Assembly (NCBI RefSeq): GCF_002776525.5
Contig: NC_045441.1
Span: 89,035,101 to 89,099,100, forward strand
Source of the DNA: Piliocolobus tephrosceles
Taxonomy: Eukaryota > Chordata > Mammalia > Primates > Cercopithecidae
Length of the DNA stretch: 64,000 nucleotides
Direction: 5' to 3'
The position numbers were made by a program, and so were the translations under genes. The notes under the pieces were generated by a model, which worked only from the letters and a program-made list of their open reading frames with translations, had not been told where the DNA came from and ran no database searches. Positions 21,339 through 32,598 of the stretch are shown one piece after another; positions within the stretch are counted from its first letter, which is position 1, and each line of letters starts with the position of its first letter.

Positions 21339-23240
21339 GGTGCTATTCAAACATGAGTACTTTGAACCCATTATGGACAAGGAATTGCACTAACTTTATC
21401 ATAAAAATATGAGCAAAAAATGGCTCTGAACTTGAAGGACTCAGGTTCTTGTGGGAAAGACAGGTACAAAACCAAACAAATAATCTAAGTGCAGAAACAG
21501 CAGCATTGAATATTTTTGAAATCTAAGCTAATTCTAGCAGTAGTGAAACTCGTTATGTCTGGGGCATGAGGACCTGTGCAGAAGTGCTAGGAGGGAGAAA
21601 AGAAAGGTGGTTGATAAGACACAAGAAGTAAGAAGGGTTTTAAACATGATGCCAAGGATATTGTACTTTATTTTATCAAAAATGAAGAGACAGCAGGATT
21701 AATGTTTTAAAAAATAACTCTGGTGATTTGAATGAACTGAAGAAAGATGGGCAAGAGGAGCCTCATGTAGTAATGAAGGACATAGACGATTAGGGCCTGA
21801 AATGAGTTTGTAGCAGTGGGATCCAAGCCAAATCAACAGGATTAAGTGCCTGATTGAAGTTCAGCATGATGGACAGCTAGAATCAAATATGCCTCTGAAG
21901 TGTCCCATTGGGGAAAATGGGTAGATGGTAACACTCTTAATCCCAAGAACAGAAATAAATAGGAAAAGCAGATTTGGCCATGGTAGGGAAAACAGTCTAA
22001 CATAAATATATTGTACAAAATATCTGAGTAATTGCTTTAATATGAAGAAACCATGAAGGCATATATAATGATGTGGAAATTTCTATTTTTTCTCATAGTA
22101 CTATATGTTGAAAGTAATCCAATTATTTCAGCACTGTTTTTGTTGCTATTTTTCTAGGAACTTAGCTTTAGTGGTGTAAGAATTTAGTGTGGTTTATTTA
22201 AGGTGCTTTAATATAAAAAAATTATTTGGGTGCTGTTCTAATCTTTTGGAACTAATTATAGACCTGCTCATAATCTGCCAGGGATAGTTTGGCTGTACAG
22301 TACTTTACATTAAGTTAGTGGACAGGTCTCATTTTGATACATCTTTGAGAAGATAATTATCTTGTGTGAAGCATCATTTGCAAAGTCTTCTTTATAACAT
22401 TTTACTCGAAAGAGAGTAATCCTAGGACAGAGGACAATTTGTCTAAATGCAGGATCAATCAGGAAAAATGCAAGAAATGTAGGTGTTCTGAGGACATAAC
22501 TGTTAGACAATTGGGAATAGATTTGGTAGAATGAACAAGGGGCACGGAAACCTACCTATAGTTGGCTGATGCTTCACAGTGTGATAGCTGACTAGCCCCA
22601 TTAGGATAATTACATTTGGAAGCCTCTTACTTCATTTCATTGCTTAGCTAGCTAGAGATTTTTAGAAGTTTACGTGTCTCTAGATCCAGAGTTAGAGACT
22701 TTACATTTGACAGGAAAAAAAAGTATTTTTGTTTAAGATGTAGAGAATATAGGCCTTAATAGAGCTATCACAGAATTTCAGTTGTTTTTGTTGTTTTGGG
22801 GACTCAAAGCTTTTGATTTCTTTGCTATTTTACTACTATTGAACAGACCTATTAGAGATTTTTGTTTCTTAAGGGGTGTAATTAAGAGAGCTATCAAGGA
22901 AAAGTTACGTACATTGAATTGTTAGATTTCTTTATGGTGATATTTAATGCAGAGAAAATCAATTTGCAGATTTTAAAACAGCATCAAATTTAAATAACTA
23001 AGGGACTACAAAAAGTAGATCATGACCTATCAGTACATGTCAAAACCTGAAAGACTGTCTACGACCATTGCCACCACTTGCCCCTCATTCACCTCTCCCT
23101 TTTCTGTGGTTTTCTGGTATCCTCTCTAGAGATAGATGAACATATGATCATGCTATCTGTTTGTCTTAATGGTCAGGATTTTGCTCTAAAGGCAGTTTCT
23201 TAAAATAAATTAGTTTTCATTTAGTTACATTTCTCTTTTT
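21339..23240. other. Single-copy DNA, weak ancient LINE trace at 21560-21960
   Basis: No gene is seen. The block at about 21560-21960 (atgatgccaaggatattgtac, then aaataactctggtgatttgaatg, then gtaatgaaggacatagacg) has the style of an ancient CR1/L3-like LINE 3' part, with low confidence. Confidence 0.4.
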
Positions 23241-23246
23241 ATAGAT

Positions 23247-24184
23247 TGTGGGGAAAAGAAAGATCAGACTGTTACTGTGTCTATATAGAAAGAAGTAGAC
23301 ATAAGAGACTCCATTTTGTTCTGTATTTGAGATGCTGTTAATCTGTGACCCTACTCCCAACCCTGTCCTTGCAAGACATGTGCTGTGGTGACTCAAGGTC
23401 TAACGGATTTGGGGCTGTGCAGGTGTGCTTTGTTAAACAAGTGCCTGAAGGCAGTATGCTTGTGAAAAGTCATCACCATTCTCTTAATCTCAAGTACCCA
23501 GGGACACGTACACTGCCAAAGGTCGCAGGGACCTCTGCCTAGGAAAGCTAGGTATTGTCCAAGGTTTCTCCCCATGTGATAGTCTGAAATATGGCCTCGT
23601 GGGAAGGGAAAGACCTGATCGTCCCCCAGCCTGACACCTGTGAAGGGTCTGTGCTGAGGAGGATTAATATAAGAGGAAAGAAGGCCTCTTGGCAGTTGAG
23701 ATAGAGAAGAGCATCTGTCTCCTGCCCATCCCTGGGCAATGGAACTTCTCGGTGTAAAATCGGATTGTATGTTCTGCTTACTGAGATGGCAGAAAGCCGC
23801 CTTAGGCCTGAAGTTGGGCCGTGCTAGCGGTAATGCTGCTCTTTATGCACTAAAAAGGTTTATGGAGATGTTTGCATATGCATATGAAGGCACAGCACTT
23901 TTCCTTAAACTTATTCATGTCACAGAGATCTTTATTCACATGTCTTACTGCTGACCTCCCTACTATGATCCTATTATCCTAGATGGTAAAGATAATGATC
24001 AATAAATACTAAGAGAACTCAGAGACTGGTGCCGGCGCAGGTCCTCTGTATGCTAAGTGCCGTTCCCCGGGGACCACTTTTTCTTTCTCTATACTTTGTC
24101 TCCGTGTCTCATTTCTTTTCTCAGGTCTCTGGTTCCACTTAACGAGAAATGCCCACAGGTGTGGAGGGGCAGGCCACCCCTTCA
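23247..24184 (+). mobile_element. LTR5-like (HML-2/ERVK) solo LTR, copy A
   Basis: The LTR starts TGTGGGGAAAAGAAAG and ends CCACCCCTTCA, as in HML-2 LTR5 families, and is flanked by the perfect 6-bp duplication ATAGAT (23241-23246 and 24185-24190). A gtaaaat element near 23752 replaces the usual TATA, and an aataaa signal lies near 24001. It lacks the ctgccacttccctttttcta stretch present in copy B. No internal viral sequence is present, so it is a solo LTR. Confidence 0.9.
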
Positions 24185-24190
24185 ATAGAT

Positions 24191-25660
24191 GATACGTTGG
24201 GGTCAATTAAGAAAGTTAATGGTAGTCACAAAGCAGAATGAGGATGAAGAGCATCACTTTAATAAGTTAGAAGCTCCTCTTTGCCTCTTTGAAACTTTTG
24301 AATGCTTGATTAATAAATCCCTTGATTTATTTATTTTTTACTTTTGCATACCAAAATAATATAGAATTTATGAATATGACCATAGAATCTGCTCGTTGAT
24401 ATATCAAAATCTCTGCTCCCCCAAACTGTTCCTACTTCAAAAGGGTTTGGTTGCTTGCTACTCTGTTGAAGTATTTTATAAAGGTTTTAGTGAAATTGTC
24501 ATCATCACGACTACTGCTTTCAAACATTAAAGTCTCTCACGTAGAAAATCTTTTGAAAAATGAGTGTAGAAAGGCAGAAGCCTGTTCCTGAAGGAAACAA
24601 AGCAACCACTTTTCTGTGGGGCATGTTACAAGTACTAAATATAAGTTGACTATTTATGTCTGATTCCTGATTAAAATTCACAACAGCCAACCTTAAATTT
24701 AGTTTACATTACTTAATTGTCACTAGAACATGCCTACTATTATTAACAGACTTAAATTATATTGATTGGTATGGTATTTAAAAGTGGCAATTTAGTTATG
24801 ATTTAAGTTCTTGCTAAAAAATATAGTATTTAAATCATTTTTACCCAGTAGTAGTCTACAAAAGTTCATGAAAAATAAAAAATAAAATCTTTATGGAGGA
24901 TTGCCTGAAAAACCTTCAGTTTCTATGTTTTTCTGGATGGCCTGAAATCTGCTCCTATGTTAATCTAAAGCAGCATGAGTTACATAGTAGACGTTTACCC
25001 AGTAACTCCACTCTTCATAGCTACACCTACTGAAGTACAGCTGCCATCCTACACTTGACTTGTATTGAGGTCCTGTGTTAAGAATCTATATTATGAGGTG
25101 CCTTTACAAAACTTGTTCTTGAATTGACTGTAAGACTACTGAGGATATATTTTGTTACACAGTTTCCTCCTTGTGAGAATTGTCAGAAGAAATTAATTTT
25201 AATTTTTAGTATCATGAGTTGCTGAGCTTTTTGTAAATAATTGATTTATCTTATGGATTCTACAAATTGGGTAACTCAGAAAGTTTCAAACTAGATGTCA
25301 CAATCACCAAGAGAAACTCAGAATTTCAGACCTTTCCTCAGACCAACTGAATCAGAATATGGAGGATATAGGTCCAAAAACTTGTGTTTTTCATGCAGCT
25401 CTCCAGGTAATTGTCTATGATCAGACATTAAAAATCAATGAATTAACTGATCAAATTCCCCAATTTCCACTTCCAGTTAGAAAGCTTAAGAGCCAAAATT
25501 GTGGTTTACCTTTAATGAGTCTATATAATTTTGTATCATACATGTATTTTTTAAATTTACCATAAAACTATTTAAAAATGTAATCTATCTTGATTTCTTT
25601 TTCTTCATTTTAGTATTAATTTCTACTTTATATATTCATGTTTGACAAGTTTTTGCTTAC
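24191..25660. other. Single-copy DNA, nothing recognised
   Basis: AT-rich sequence without an identifiable gene or repeat. Confidence 0.5.
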
Positions 25661-25669
25661 CAACTTTAA

Positions 25670-27350
25670 TATTTAAGTGAGGTAAAATTATATATCATAA
25701 TATACACAGATTTTAAGTATCACTTTGATAAATATTGATAAATTACATACAGTGTAAGGCCATCCAAATCGAGAAAAAATTTATAAACCTAGAAAGTTGC
25801 CTAATGTTGCTTTCTAGTCGTTTCTCCTTCACCTATTCTCTGATTATAGCAACAAATGATACAAGTCGCTATAATTAATTTAGCCTGTTATACAACTTTG
25901 AATAATGGAATAATATTATATATACTCTTTTGTAACTGGTTTCTTTCACTGAAAAAAAAGTTTTTAAAATTTACTCATATTGCTGGATCTGTATTATTTA
26001 TTCATACCTTGTTATAGCCAAGTATAATAGTAATCCATATTGAAGCATTTATCAAAATGTATTTATCATTTACTTGATGACAGACACTTGTGTTGTTTCG
26101 GGTTTGGGCTCTTATGAGTAAATCTTTCTGAACATTTTTGTGTAAGACTTTTATGGACATACGTCTGATTTCTCTTGGGAAAATCCTAGGTGTATAATTG
26201 TTCGGTTACAGAGCAGTTTTATCTTTAACATTTTAGAAACTGCTTTCCAAAGTGGGTGCACCATTTTACACTGTCATCAGCAAAGTATGAAAATTCCACT
26301 TGATCAATAACACTGCCAAGAGTTGAAACTTTTCAGTCTTTTGAACATTTTGGCCATTCTCATGGTAAATAGCAGTAACTCACTGTGGTTTAAGTTTGCA
26401 TTTCCCTGATATTTAAGGATACTGAGAACATCTTCATGTATTTGGCCACTTGCATATACTCCTCAGTAAAGTTTCTTTTCAAATTTAAATTTCTATCTTT
26501 ACTGACTTGTTTGATTTTATATTATTTAGTAATAGGAATTTTTCCTTTACTATGTTTTGAATACAAGTCTTTTTCAGATATGTGTCTTACAAATATTTTC
26601 TTCCAGTTTGTGGCTTGAGTTTTCATTTTTCAATGACGACATTTGAAGAGCAGAAGTTATTAATTTTGCTGAAGTCAATTTTATCAAGTTTTTCTTTTAT
26701 TCTTAGTGCTTTTGTTGTCCTTTCAAAGAAATCTTTTCCTACGCTGTTTGCAGAGATATTCCTCTACTTTTTGTTCCAGAAGCTTTGTGATTTTAATTTG
26801 AACATTTATGTATGTGTTCTATCGTGAGCTAATGTTTGTGTAAGTGTGAGACAGGACTCAATTTCAAAATTTTCTCTACAGATATACAATTATTCCACCA
26901 CCACTTGTTGAAAGATGATCTCTTCCACATTAAGTAACCTCAGTACCTTTGTTAAACAACAGTTTTATATATATACACATATTATATATAACACACATAA
27001 TATATAATGTATAATCTATGTATAATGTATGTATACATATATGTATAATGTATAATATAACATATGTATTATATATAACATATATAATGTGTACTAGAAC
27101 ATATATATTGTATATGTACATATGTATTAGGGTTTAGTCATGAACAATCTATTTTCAATTGATATATTTATTTATCATTATGAGAATTCTGTATAATTGA
27201 CATACATTTTAGAATCAGTCACTCAAATTCTCCATAAAGTTTGCTTGGATTTTGTAAATCTACAGATCAAATTGAAGAGAACTGGCATCTTAATAATATT
27301 GAGTCTTTAAATCTATACATGGGGCATATTTCTCCATTTATTTGAGTCAA
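25670..27350 (-). mobile_element. L1M (old LINE-1) 3' half of ORF2 and 3' UTR
   Basis: The sequence follows the reverse of old mammalian L1 from the 3' UTR-like gaggtaaaattatatatcat near 25680, through ctctcttgggaaaatcctagg (26170), ctttccaaagtgg (26244), tttgcatttccctgat (26396), tttttcagatatgtgtctta (26571) and agaagttattaattttgctg (26652), to the intagenic tttgtaaatctacagatcaa part near 27255. It is heavily diverged, without usable ORFs. An AT microsatellite (26964-27128) expanded inside it. Confidence 0.8.
26964..27128. repeat. AT-rich TATA/ATGT microsatellite
   Basis: About 165 bases of alternating ta, tgta and acata units within the L1M remnant, with many interruptions. Confidence 0.9.
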
Positions 27351-27351
27351 A

Positions 27352-27401
27352 TGTTTTCCAAAGTGGCTGCAGCATTTTACACTCTCATCAGCAAAGTATG
27401 A
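27352..27401 (+). repeat. 50-bp duplicate of 26241-26290 within L1M
   Basis: The segment matches 26241-26290 at 46 of 50 positions in the same orientation, although it lies 1.1 kb further along the element, where that part of L1 is not expected. Both copies share the unusual tcatcagcaaagtatga end. Confidence 0.85.
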
Positions 27402-27404
27402 TTT

Positions 27405-27697
27405 ACTTTCAAATGTTGAACTCAACGTACATTACTGATGACACAATCATCAGTAATCACTGCTTTCTGATGATGTACTGTCCTTTGGAATATTCCGGAT
27501 TTACTTTGTAAACATTTTGCTGCAGATTTTTTAGTACTTTCATGAGTGAGAAATGATTTGTAATTTTTTAAAAGCTTTTTGATGCTCTTATTAAGTTTTG
27601 CTCCAAGGCTTATGCTTTATTCTACTTTACAGTTACCTCTTCAGTCCCTGAAAGATATGGAAAGCTGATCATGTCACTGTTGTGTCTTAGCAGAGTA
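27405..27697. other. Single-copy DNA, nothing recognised
   Basis: AT-rich; contains a short repeated motif (tgatgacacaatcatcag near 27435). No gene is seen. Confidence 0.5.
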
Positions 27698-28163
27698 TAT
27701 ATGTCTTCTAGAGCTGTTGTGAAAAAAATTACCACAAACTTAAACTTGGTGGCTTAAAGTAACAGAAATATATGCTTAAAGTAACAGAAATATATTATCT
27801 CACATTCTAGAGGCTAGAAGTCTAATATCAAGGCATCCTCAGGGCTACATTCCCTCTGACACCTCTAGAAGAGAGGCCTTCCGTGAACTTTCCAGGTTTT
27901 GGTGGCTCTAGGCATTCCTTAACTTGCAGCTGCATAATTTCAATGTCTGCTTCCACCTTCACGTGGCCCTCTCTGGGTCTGTATCTTCTCTTGTGGATCT
28001 CATAAGGATACCTGTTATTGGATTGAGGTCACACCCAGATAATCTAGGATGATTTCATCTCAAAATCCTTAATGTAATTATATCTGAAATAAATTTTTCT
28101 TCTGAATAAAATTACATTCAAAAGTTGTAGAGGTTAGGAAATGAACATATGTTTAGGGAGAAG
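27698..28163 (-). mobile_element. MLT1-type LTR (ERVL-MaLR)
   Basis: The sequence is the reverse of an MLT1-like LTR: taccacaaacttaaacttgg, ggcttaaagtaacagaaa, cattctagaggctagaagtc, then ttccttaacttgcagctgc and ggatctcataaggatacc. A 22-bp tandem duplication (27752-27795) has occurred within it. Confidence 0.82.
27752..27795. repeat. 22-bp perfect tandem duplication
   Basis: gcttaaagtaacagaaatat followed by at is present twice, at 27752-27773 and 27774-27795, inside the MLT1 LTR. Confidence 0.95.
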
Positions 28164-28164
28164 T

Positions 28165-28528
28165 GTCTTAGTCCATTTATGCAGCTATAACAAAACAACT
28201 TAGCCAGGGTCATTCATAAACAACAGAAATTTATTGCTCACGATTCTGAAGGCTGAGAAGTCCACATTCAAGATGCCAGCAGATTTGGGGTCTGCTAAGG
28301 GATCTCTTCCTCATAGAGGGCAGCTTCTAGCTGACTTGATAGAAGGGGAGAGCAAGTTCTTTCAGGCCTGTTTTAGAATGGTACTAACGTCATTCATGAG
28401 GGTAGAGCCCTTATGACCTAATTACCTTCTAAATATCACACCATTTAATACAGTTACATTGGGTATTAGGCTTCAACATATTAATCAGAGTGCAGGGTAA
28501 GGGGAAATAAACATTCAGTCAATAGCAG
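28165..28528 (-). mobile_element. MST/MLT1-type LTR (ERVL-MaLR), second copy
   Basis: It starts tgtcttagtccatttatgca and ends with cattcagtcaatagca; between them lie the aaatttattgctcacgattct, catgagggtagagccc and tattaggcttcaacatat blocks of MaLR LTRs in reverse. It abuts the MLT1 LTR on its left, in the same orientation but of a different subfamily. Confidence 0.85.
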
Positions 28529-29597
28529 GGGGCCACCATTGAACCCACCACACAGGGTTTAAATAATTTTGTGTGTTTTAAAAAGGAGCTTTTTATGTGT
28601 GTTCAGTGTTAAGCCCCCAAACTAGATAATGTATATATTTTCTGTACTGGAAGAAATATAATTAACATAAGGCAGGGGTAAGTCACTTAACCTACTAGTT
28701 TAGGTCATCTAAAAAAGAGGAAGCCAAGATGCAATTAGACATGATGGACAGCAAGAGACAGTCAGAAAAGATGGGACAGTCCTGAGACTATGTATAACAT
28801 AGTTCTGATTCCTGGGAAGAAACAGAGAAGGAGGGAGAGTCGGATAGGTCATCTCAGATTGCAAGTAACTCTAAAAAGGTTTGGTCCAGTTTCATGGGGA
28901 GTCTTTGAGCCAAAATTGTGCATCAGAGAAATTATATACTTCACGGCCTTCTTTAGTCATTGGCTGAGATCAGCCCACGGGGAAGTGAGAGGATAGAGAA
29001 AACAGGGGTGTGGAAAGATCAAAGCCCAAGAGCTTGGGCTACCAGTTCAATACAGTAATACCAGTCTTCTGCAGGGGGAGACCTGAGTGGAGCATTATCA
29101 CGGCTGCCAAACTCAATATGTGTGAAGTTAAAATTTACTTTCGCTTTTGGGCTGAAAGTGATGATGTAAATTATATCCAAATACTGATTTCTGTCCATCC
29201 ACTCCCAAGCTCTTTACTCAACCTGAAATGGTCTTTAGGGGTTTTTATTTTGTATATAAAACGTATTTTTTCCCAAGGAAACAGGATGACTCCTAAGATG
29301 ATAAAATATCTATTAATTTATAATCTATTTATAAACTAAAATAGGCCTCTTTTTAAATATACAACTTGATCTATTGCTGAATTAGTTTTTAACGGTGCAC
29401 CCCTTAGAGTTTTTTTGGATATGTTTTATGCAAAACTGGGATTAGACTATTTTAAAATGTCATTTTATTTCCTTTTGTCATCTTTATATCCTTTTCCAAA
29501 CCAGAAAAAAAATGGAGAGATCTAATTTGTTAGGTCACTTTCCACGCCCATATGATATTGTGTAGCTGTGAATGCTGTTGCTGCTACTGCCATTCTC
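28529..29597. other. Single-copy DNA, no gene seen
   Basis: No exon-like or repeat signature is recognised. Confidence 0.5.
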
Positions 29598-29846
29598 ACC
29601 TGAACAACCCTCTTCTTCTTAAAAAAAATTAATTTATTTTTTATTATACTTTAAGTTCTAGGGTACATGTGCACAACGGGCAGGTTTGTTACATAGGTAT
29701 ACATGTGCCATGCTGGTGTGCTGCACCCATTAACTCATCATTTACATTAGGTATATCTCCTAATGCTATCCTTCCCTCCTCCCCCCACCCCACGACAGGC
29801 CCCAGTGTGTGATGTTCCCCTTCCTGTGTCCAAGTGTTCTCATTGT

Positions 29847-31053
29847 CCAATTCCCACCTATGAGTGAGAACATGCGGTGTTTGGTTTTCTGTTCTTGCAA
29901 TAGTTTGCTGAGAATGATGGTTTCCAGCTGCATCCATGTCCTTACAAAGGACACGAACTCATCCTTTTTTATGACTGCATAGTATTCCATGGTGTATATA
30001 TGCCACATTTTCTTAATCCAGTCTGTCACTGATGGACATTGGGGTTGGTTCCAAGTCTTTCCTATTGTGAATAGTGCCGCAATAAACACACGTGTGTATG
30101 TGTCTTTATAACAGCATGATTTATACTCCTTTGGGTACATACCCAGTAATGGTATGACTGAGTCAAATGGTATTTATAGTTCTAGATCCTTGAGGAATAG
30201 CCACTGTCTTTGACAATGGTTGAACTAGTTTACAGTCCCACCAACAGTGTAAAAGTGTTCCTATTTCTCCACATCCTCTCCAGCACCTGTTGTTTCCTGA
30301 CTTTTTGGTGATTGTCATTCTAACTGGTGTGAGATGGTATCTCATTGTGGTTTTGATTTGCATTTCTCTGATGGCAAGTGATGATGAGCATTTTTTCATG
30401 TGTCTGTTGGCTGTATGAATGTCTTCTTTTGAGAAATGTCTGTTCATATCCTTTGCCCACTTTTTGATGGGGTTTGTTTTTTTCTTGTAAATTTGTTTGA
30501 GTTCTTTGTAGGTTCTGGATATTAGTCCTTTATCAGATGAGTAGATTGCAAAAATTTTCTTCCATTCTGTAGGTTGCCTGTTCACTCTGATGGTAGTTTC
30601 TTTTGCTGTGCAGAAGCTCTTTAGTTTAATTAGATCCCATTTGTCAATGTTGGCTTTTGTTGCCATTGCTTTTGGTGTTTTAGACATGAAGTCCTTGCCC
30701 ATGCCTATGTCCTGAATGGTATTGCCTAGGTTTTCTTCTATGGTTTTTATGGTTTTAGGTCTAACATTTAAGTCTCTAATCCATCCTGAATTAATTTTCA
30801 TATAAAGTGTAAGGAAGGGATCCAGTTTCAGGTTTCTACATATGGCTAGCCAGTTTTCCCAGCACCATTTATTAAATAGGGAATCCTTTCCCCATTTCTT
30901 GTTTTTGTCAGGTGTGTCAAAGATCAGATGGTTGTAGATGTGTGGTATTATTTCTGAGGGCTCTGTTCTGTTCCATGGGTCTATACCTCTGTTTTGGTAT
31001 CAGGACCATGCTGTTTTGGTTACTGTAGCCTTGTAGTATAGTTTGAAGTCAGG
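29847..31053 (-). pseudogene. ORF2 C-terminal part of twin-primed L1
   Basis: It encodes the ORF2 C-terminal third, open from about 30163 to 30801 (GKDFMSKTPKAMATKANIDKW to the cysteine knuckle HCWWDC). A frameshift separates the final stretch (29766-30140). The ORF2 stop TGA has become TGG at 29847-29849, so that frame reads on into the 3' UTR. It shares HTANRHMKKC with the intact L1. Confidence 0.88.
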
Positions 31054-32579
31054 TCCAGGAGCTGGTTTTTTGAAAAGATCAACAAAATTTATAGGCTGCT
31101 GGCAAGACTAATAAAGAAGAAAAGAGAGAAAAATCAAATAGATGCAATAAAAAATGATAAAGGTGATATCACCACCGACCCCACAGAAATACAAACTACC
31201 ATCAGAGAATATTATAAACACCTCTATGTAAATAAACTAGAAAACCTAGAAGAAATGGATAAATTCCTAGACACACACACTCTCCCAAGACTAAACCAGG
31301 AAGAAGTTGAATCCTTGAATAGACCAATAACAGGCTCTGAAATTGAGGCAATAATTAATAGCCTACCAACTAAAAAAAGTCCAGGACCAGATGGATTCAT
31401 AGCAGAATTCTACCAGAGGTACAAGGAGGAGCTGGTACCATTCCTTCTGAAACTATTCCAATCAATAGAAAAAGAGGGAATCCTCCCTAACTAATTTTTT
31501 GAGGCCAACATCATCCTGATACCAAAGCCTGGCGGAGACACAACAAAAAAGAGAATTTTAGATCAGTATCCCTGATGAACATCGATGCAAAAATCCTCAA
31601 TAAAATAGTGGCAAACCGAATCCAGCAGCGCATCAAAAAGCTTATCCACCATGATCAAGTGGACTTCATCCCTGGGAGGCAAGGCTGATTCAACATACGC
31701 AAATCAAGAAATGTAATCCAGCATATAAACAGAATCAAAGACAAAAACCACATGATTATCTCAATAGATGCAGAAAAGGCCTTTGACAAAATTCAACAGC
31801 GCTTCATGCTAAAAACTCTCAATAAATTCGGTATTGATGGAACGTATCTCAAAATAATAAGAGCTATTTATGACAAACCCACAGCCAATATCATACTGAA
31901 AGGCAAAAACTGGAAGCATCCCCCTTGAAAACTGGCACAAGACAGGGATGCCCTCTCTCACCACTCCTATTCAATATAGTGTTGGAAGTTCTGGCCAGGG
32001 CAATCAGGCAGGAGAAAGAAAGAAAGGGTATTCAATTAGGAAAAGAAGAAGTCAAATTGTCCCTGTTTGCAGATGACATGATTGTATATTTAGAAAACCC
32101 CATTGTCTCAGCCCAAAATCTCCTTAAGCTGAAAAGCTACTTCAGCAAAGTCTCAGGATACAAAATCAATGTGCAAAACTCACAAGCATTCTTATACACC
32201 AATAACAGACAGAGAGCCAAATCATGAGTGAACTCCCATTCACAATTGCTTCAAAGAGAATAAAATACGTAAGAATCCAACTTACAAGGGATATGAAGAC
32301 CTCTTCAAGGAGAACTACAAACCACTGGTTAATGAAATAAAAGAGGACACAAACAAATGGAAGAACATTCCATGCTCATGGATAGGAAGAATCAATATCA
32401 TGAAAATGGCCATACTGCCCAAGGTAAATTATAGATTCAATGCCATCCCCGTTAAGCTACCAATGACTTTCTTCACAGAATTGGAAAAAAACTACTTTAA
32501 AGTTCATATGGAACCAAAAAAGAGCCCGCATTGCCAAGACAATCCTAAGCCAAAAGAACAAAGCTGGAGGCATCACGCT
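31054..32579 (+). pseudogene. ORF2 middle part of twin-primed L1 (inverted)
   Basis: It encodes the region before the RT and the RT core, including SPGPDGF (31255-31494 frame) and QGCPLSPLLFN...FADDMIVYLEN (31925-32227). A premature TAA near 31491 and several single-base losses break the frame. It continues directly into the right target duplication. Confidence 0.88.
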
Positions 32580-32598
32580 ACCTGAACAACCCTCTTCT

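Larger units (their letters stand above)
29617..32579 (-). mobile_element. 5'-truncated, 5'-inverted (twin-primed) L1
   Basis: 29617-31053 is the L1 3' part on the - strand (tail, 3' UTR, end of ORF2), and 31054-32579 is the preceding ORF2 part on the + strand. In coordinates of the intact L1 at the left edge, the inverted piece corresponds to about 3116-4652 and the other piece to about 4648-6083, so nothing between them is lost. The whole is bracketed by a 19-bp duplication, acctgaacaaccctcttct, at 29598-29616 and 32580-32598. Its sequence is close to the intact L1, so it is fairly young, but ORF2 is mutated. Confidence 0.93.

Noticed and set aside
23345..24206. Small frames in the LTR5-like element (65-71 codons)
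   Set aside because: No similarity to a viral or host gene; the same positions in the second LTR (45.9-46.7 kb) do not keep one common frame, so they are chance openings.
26930..27121. 63-codon tyrosine/isoleucine-rich reverse frame
   Set aside because: It is produced by the ATGT/TATA microsatellite.
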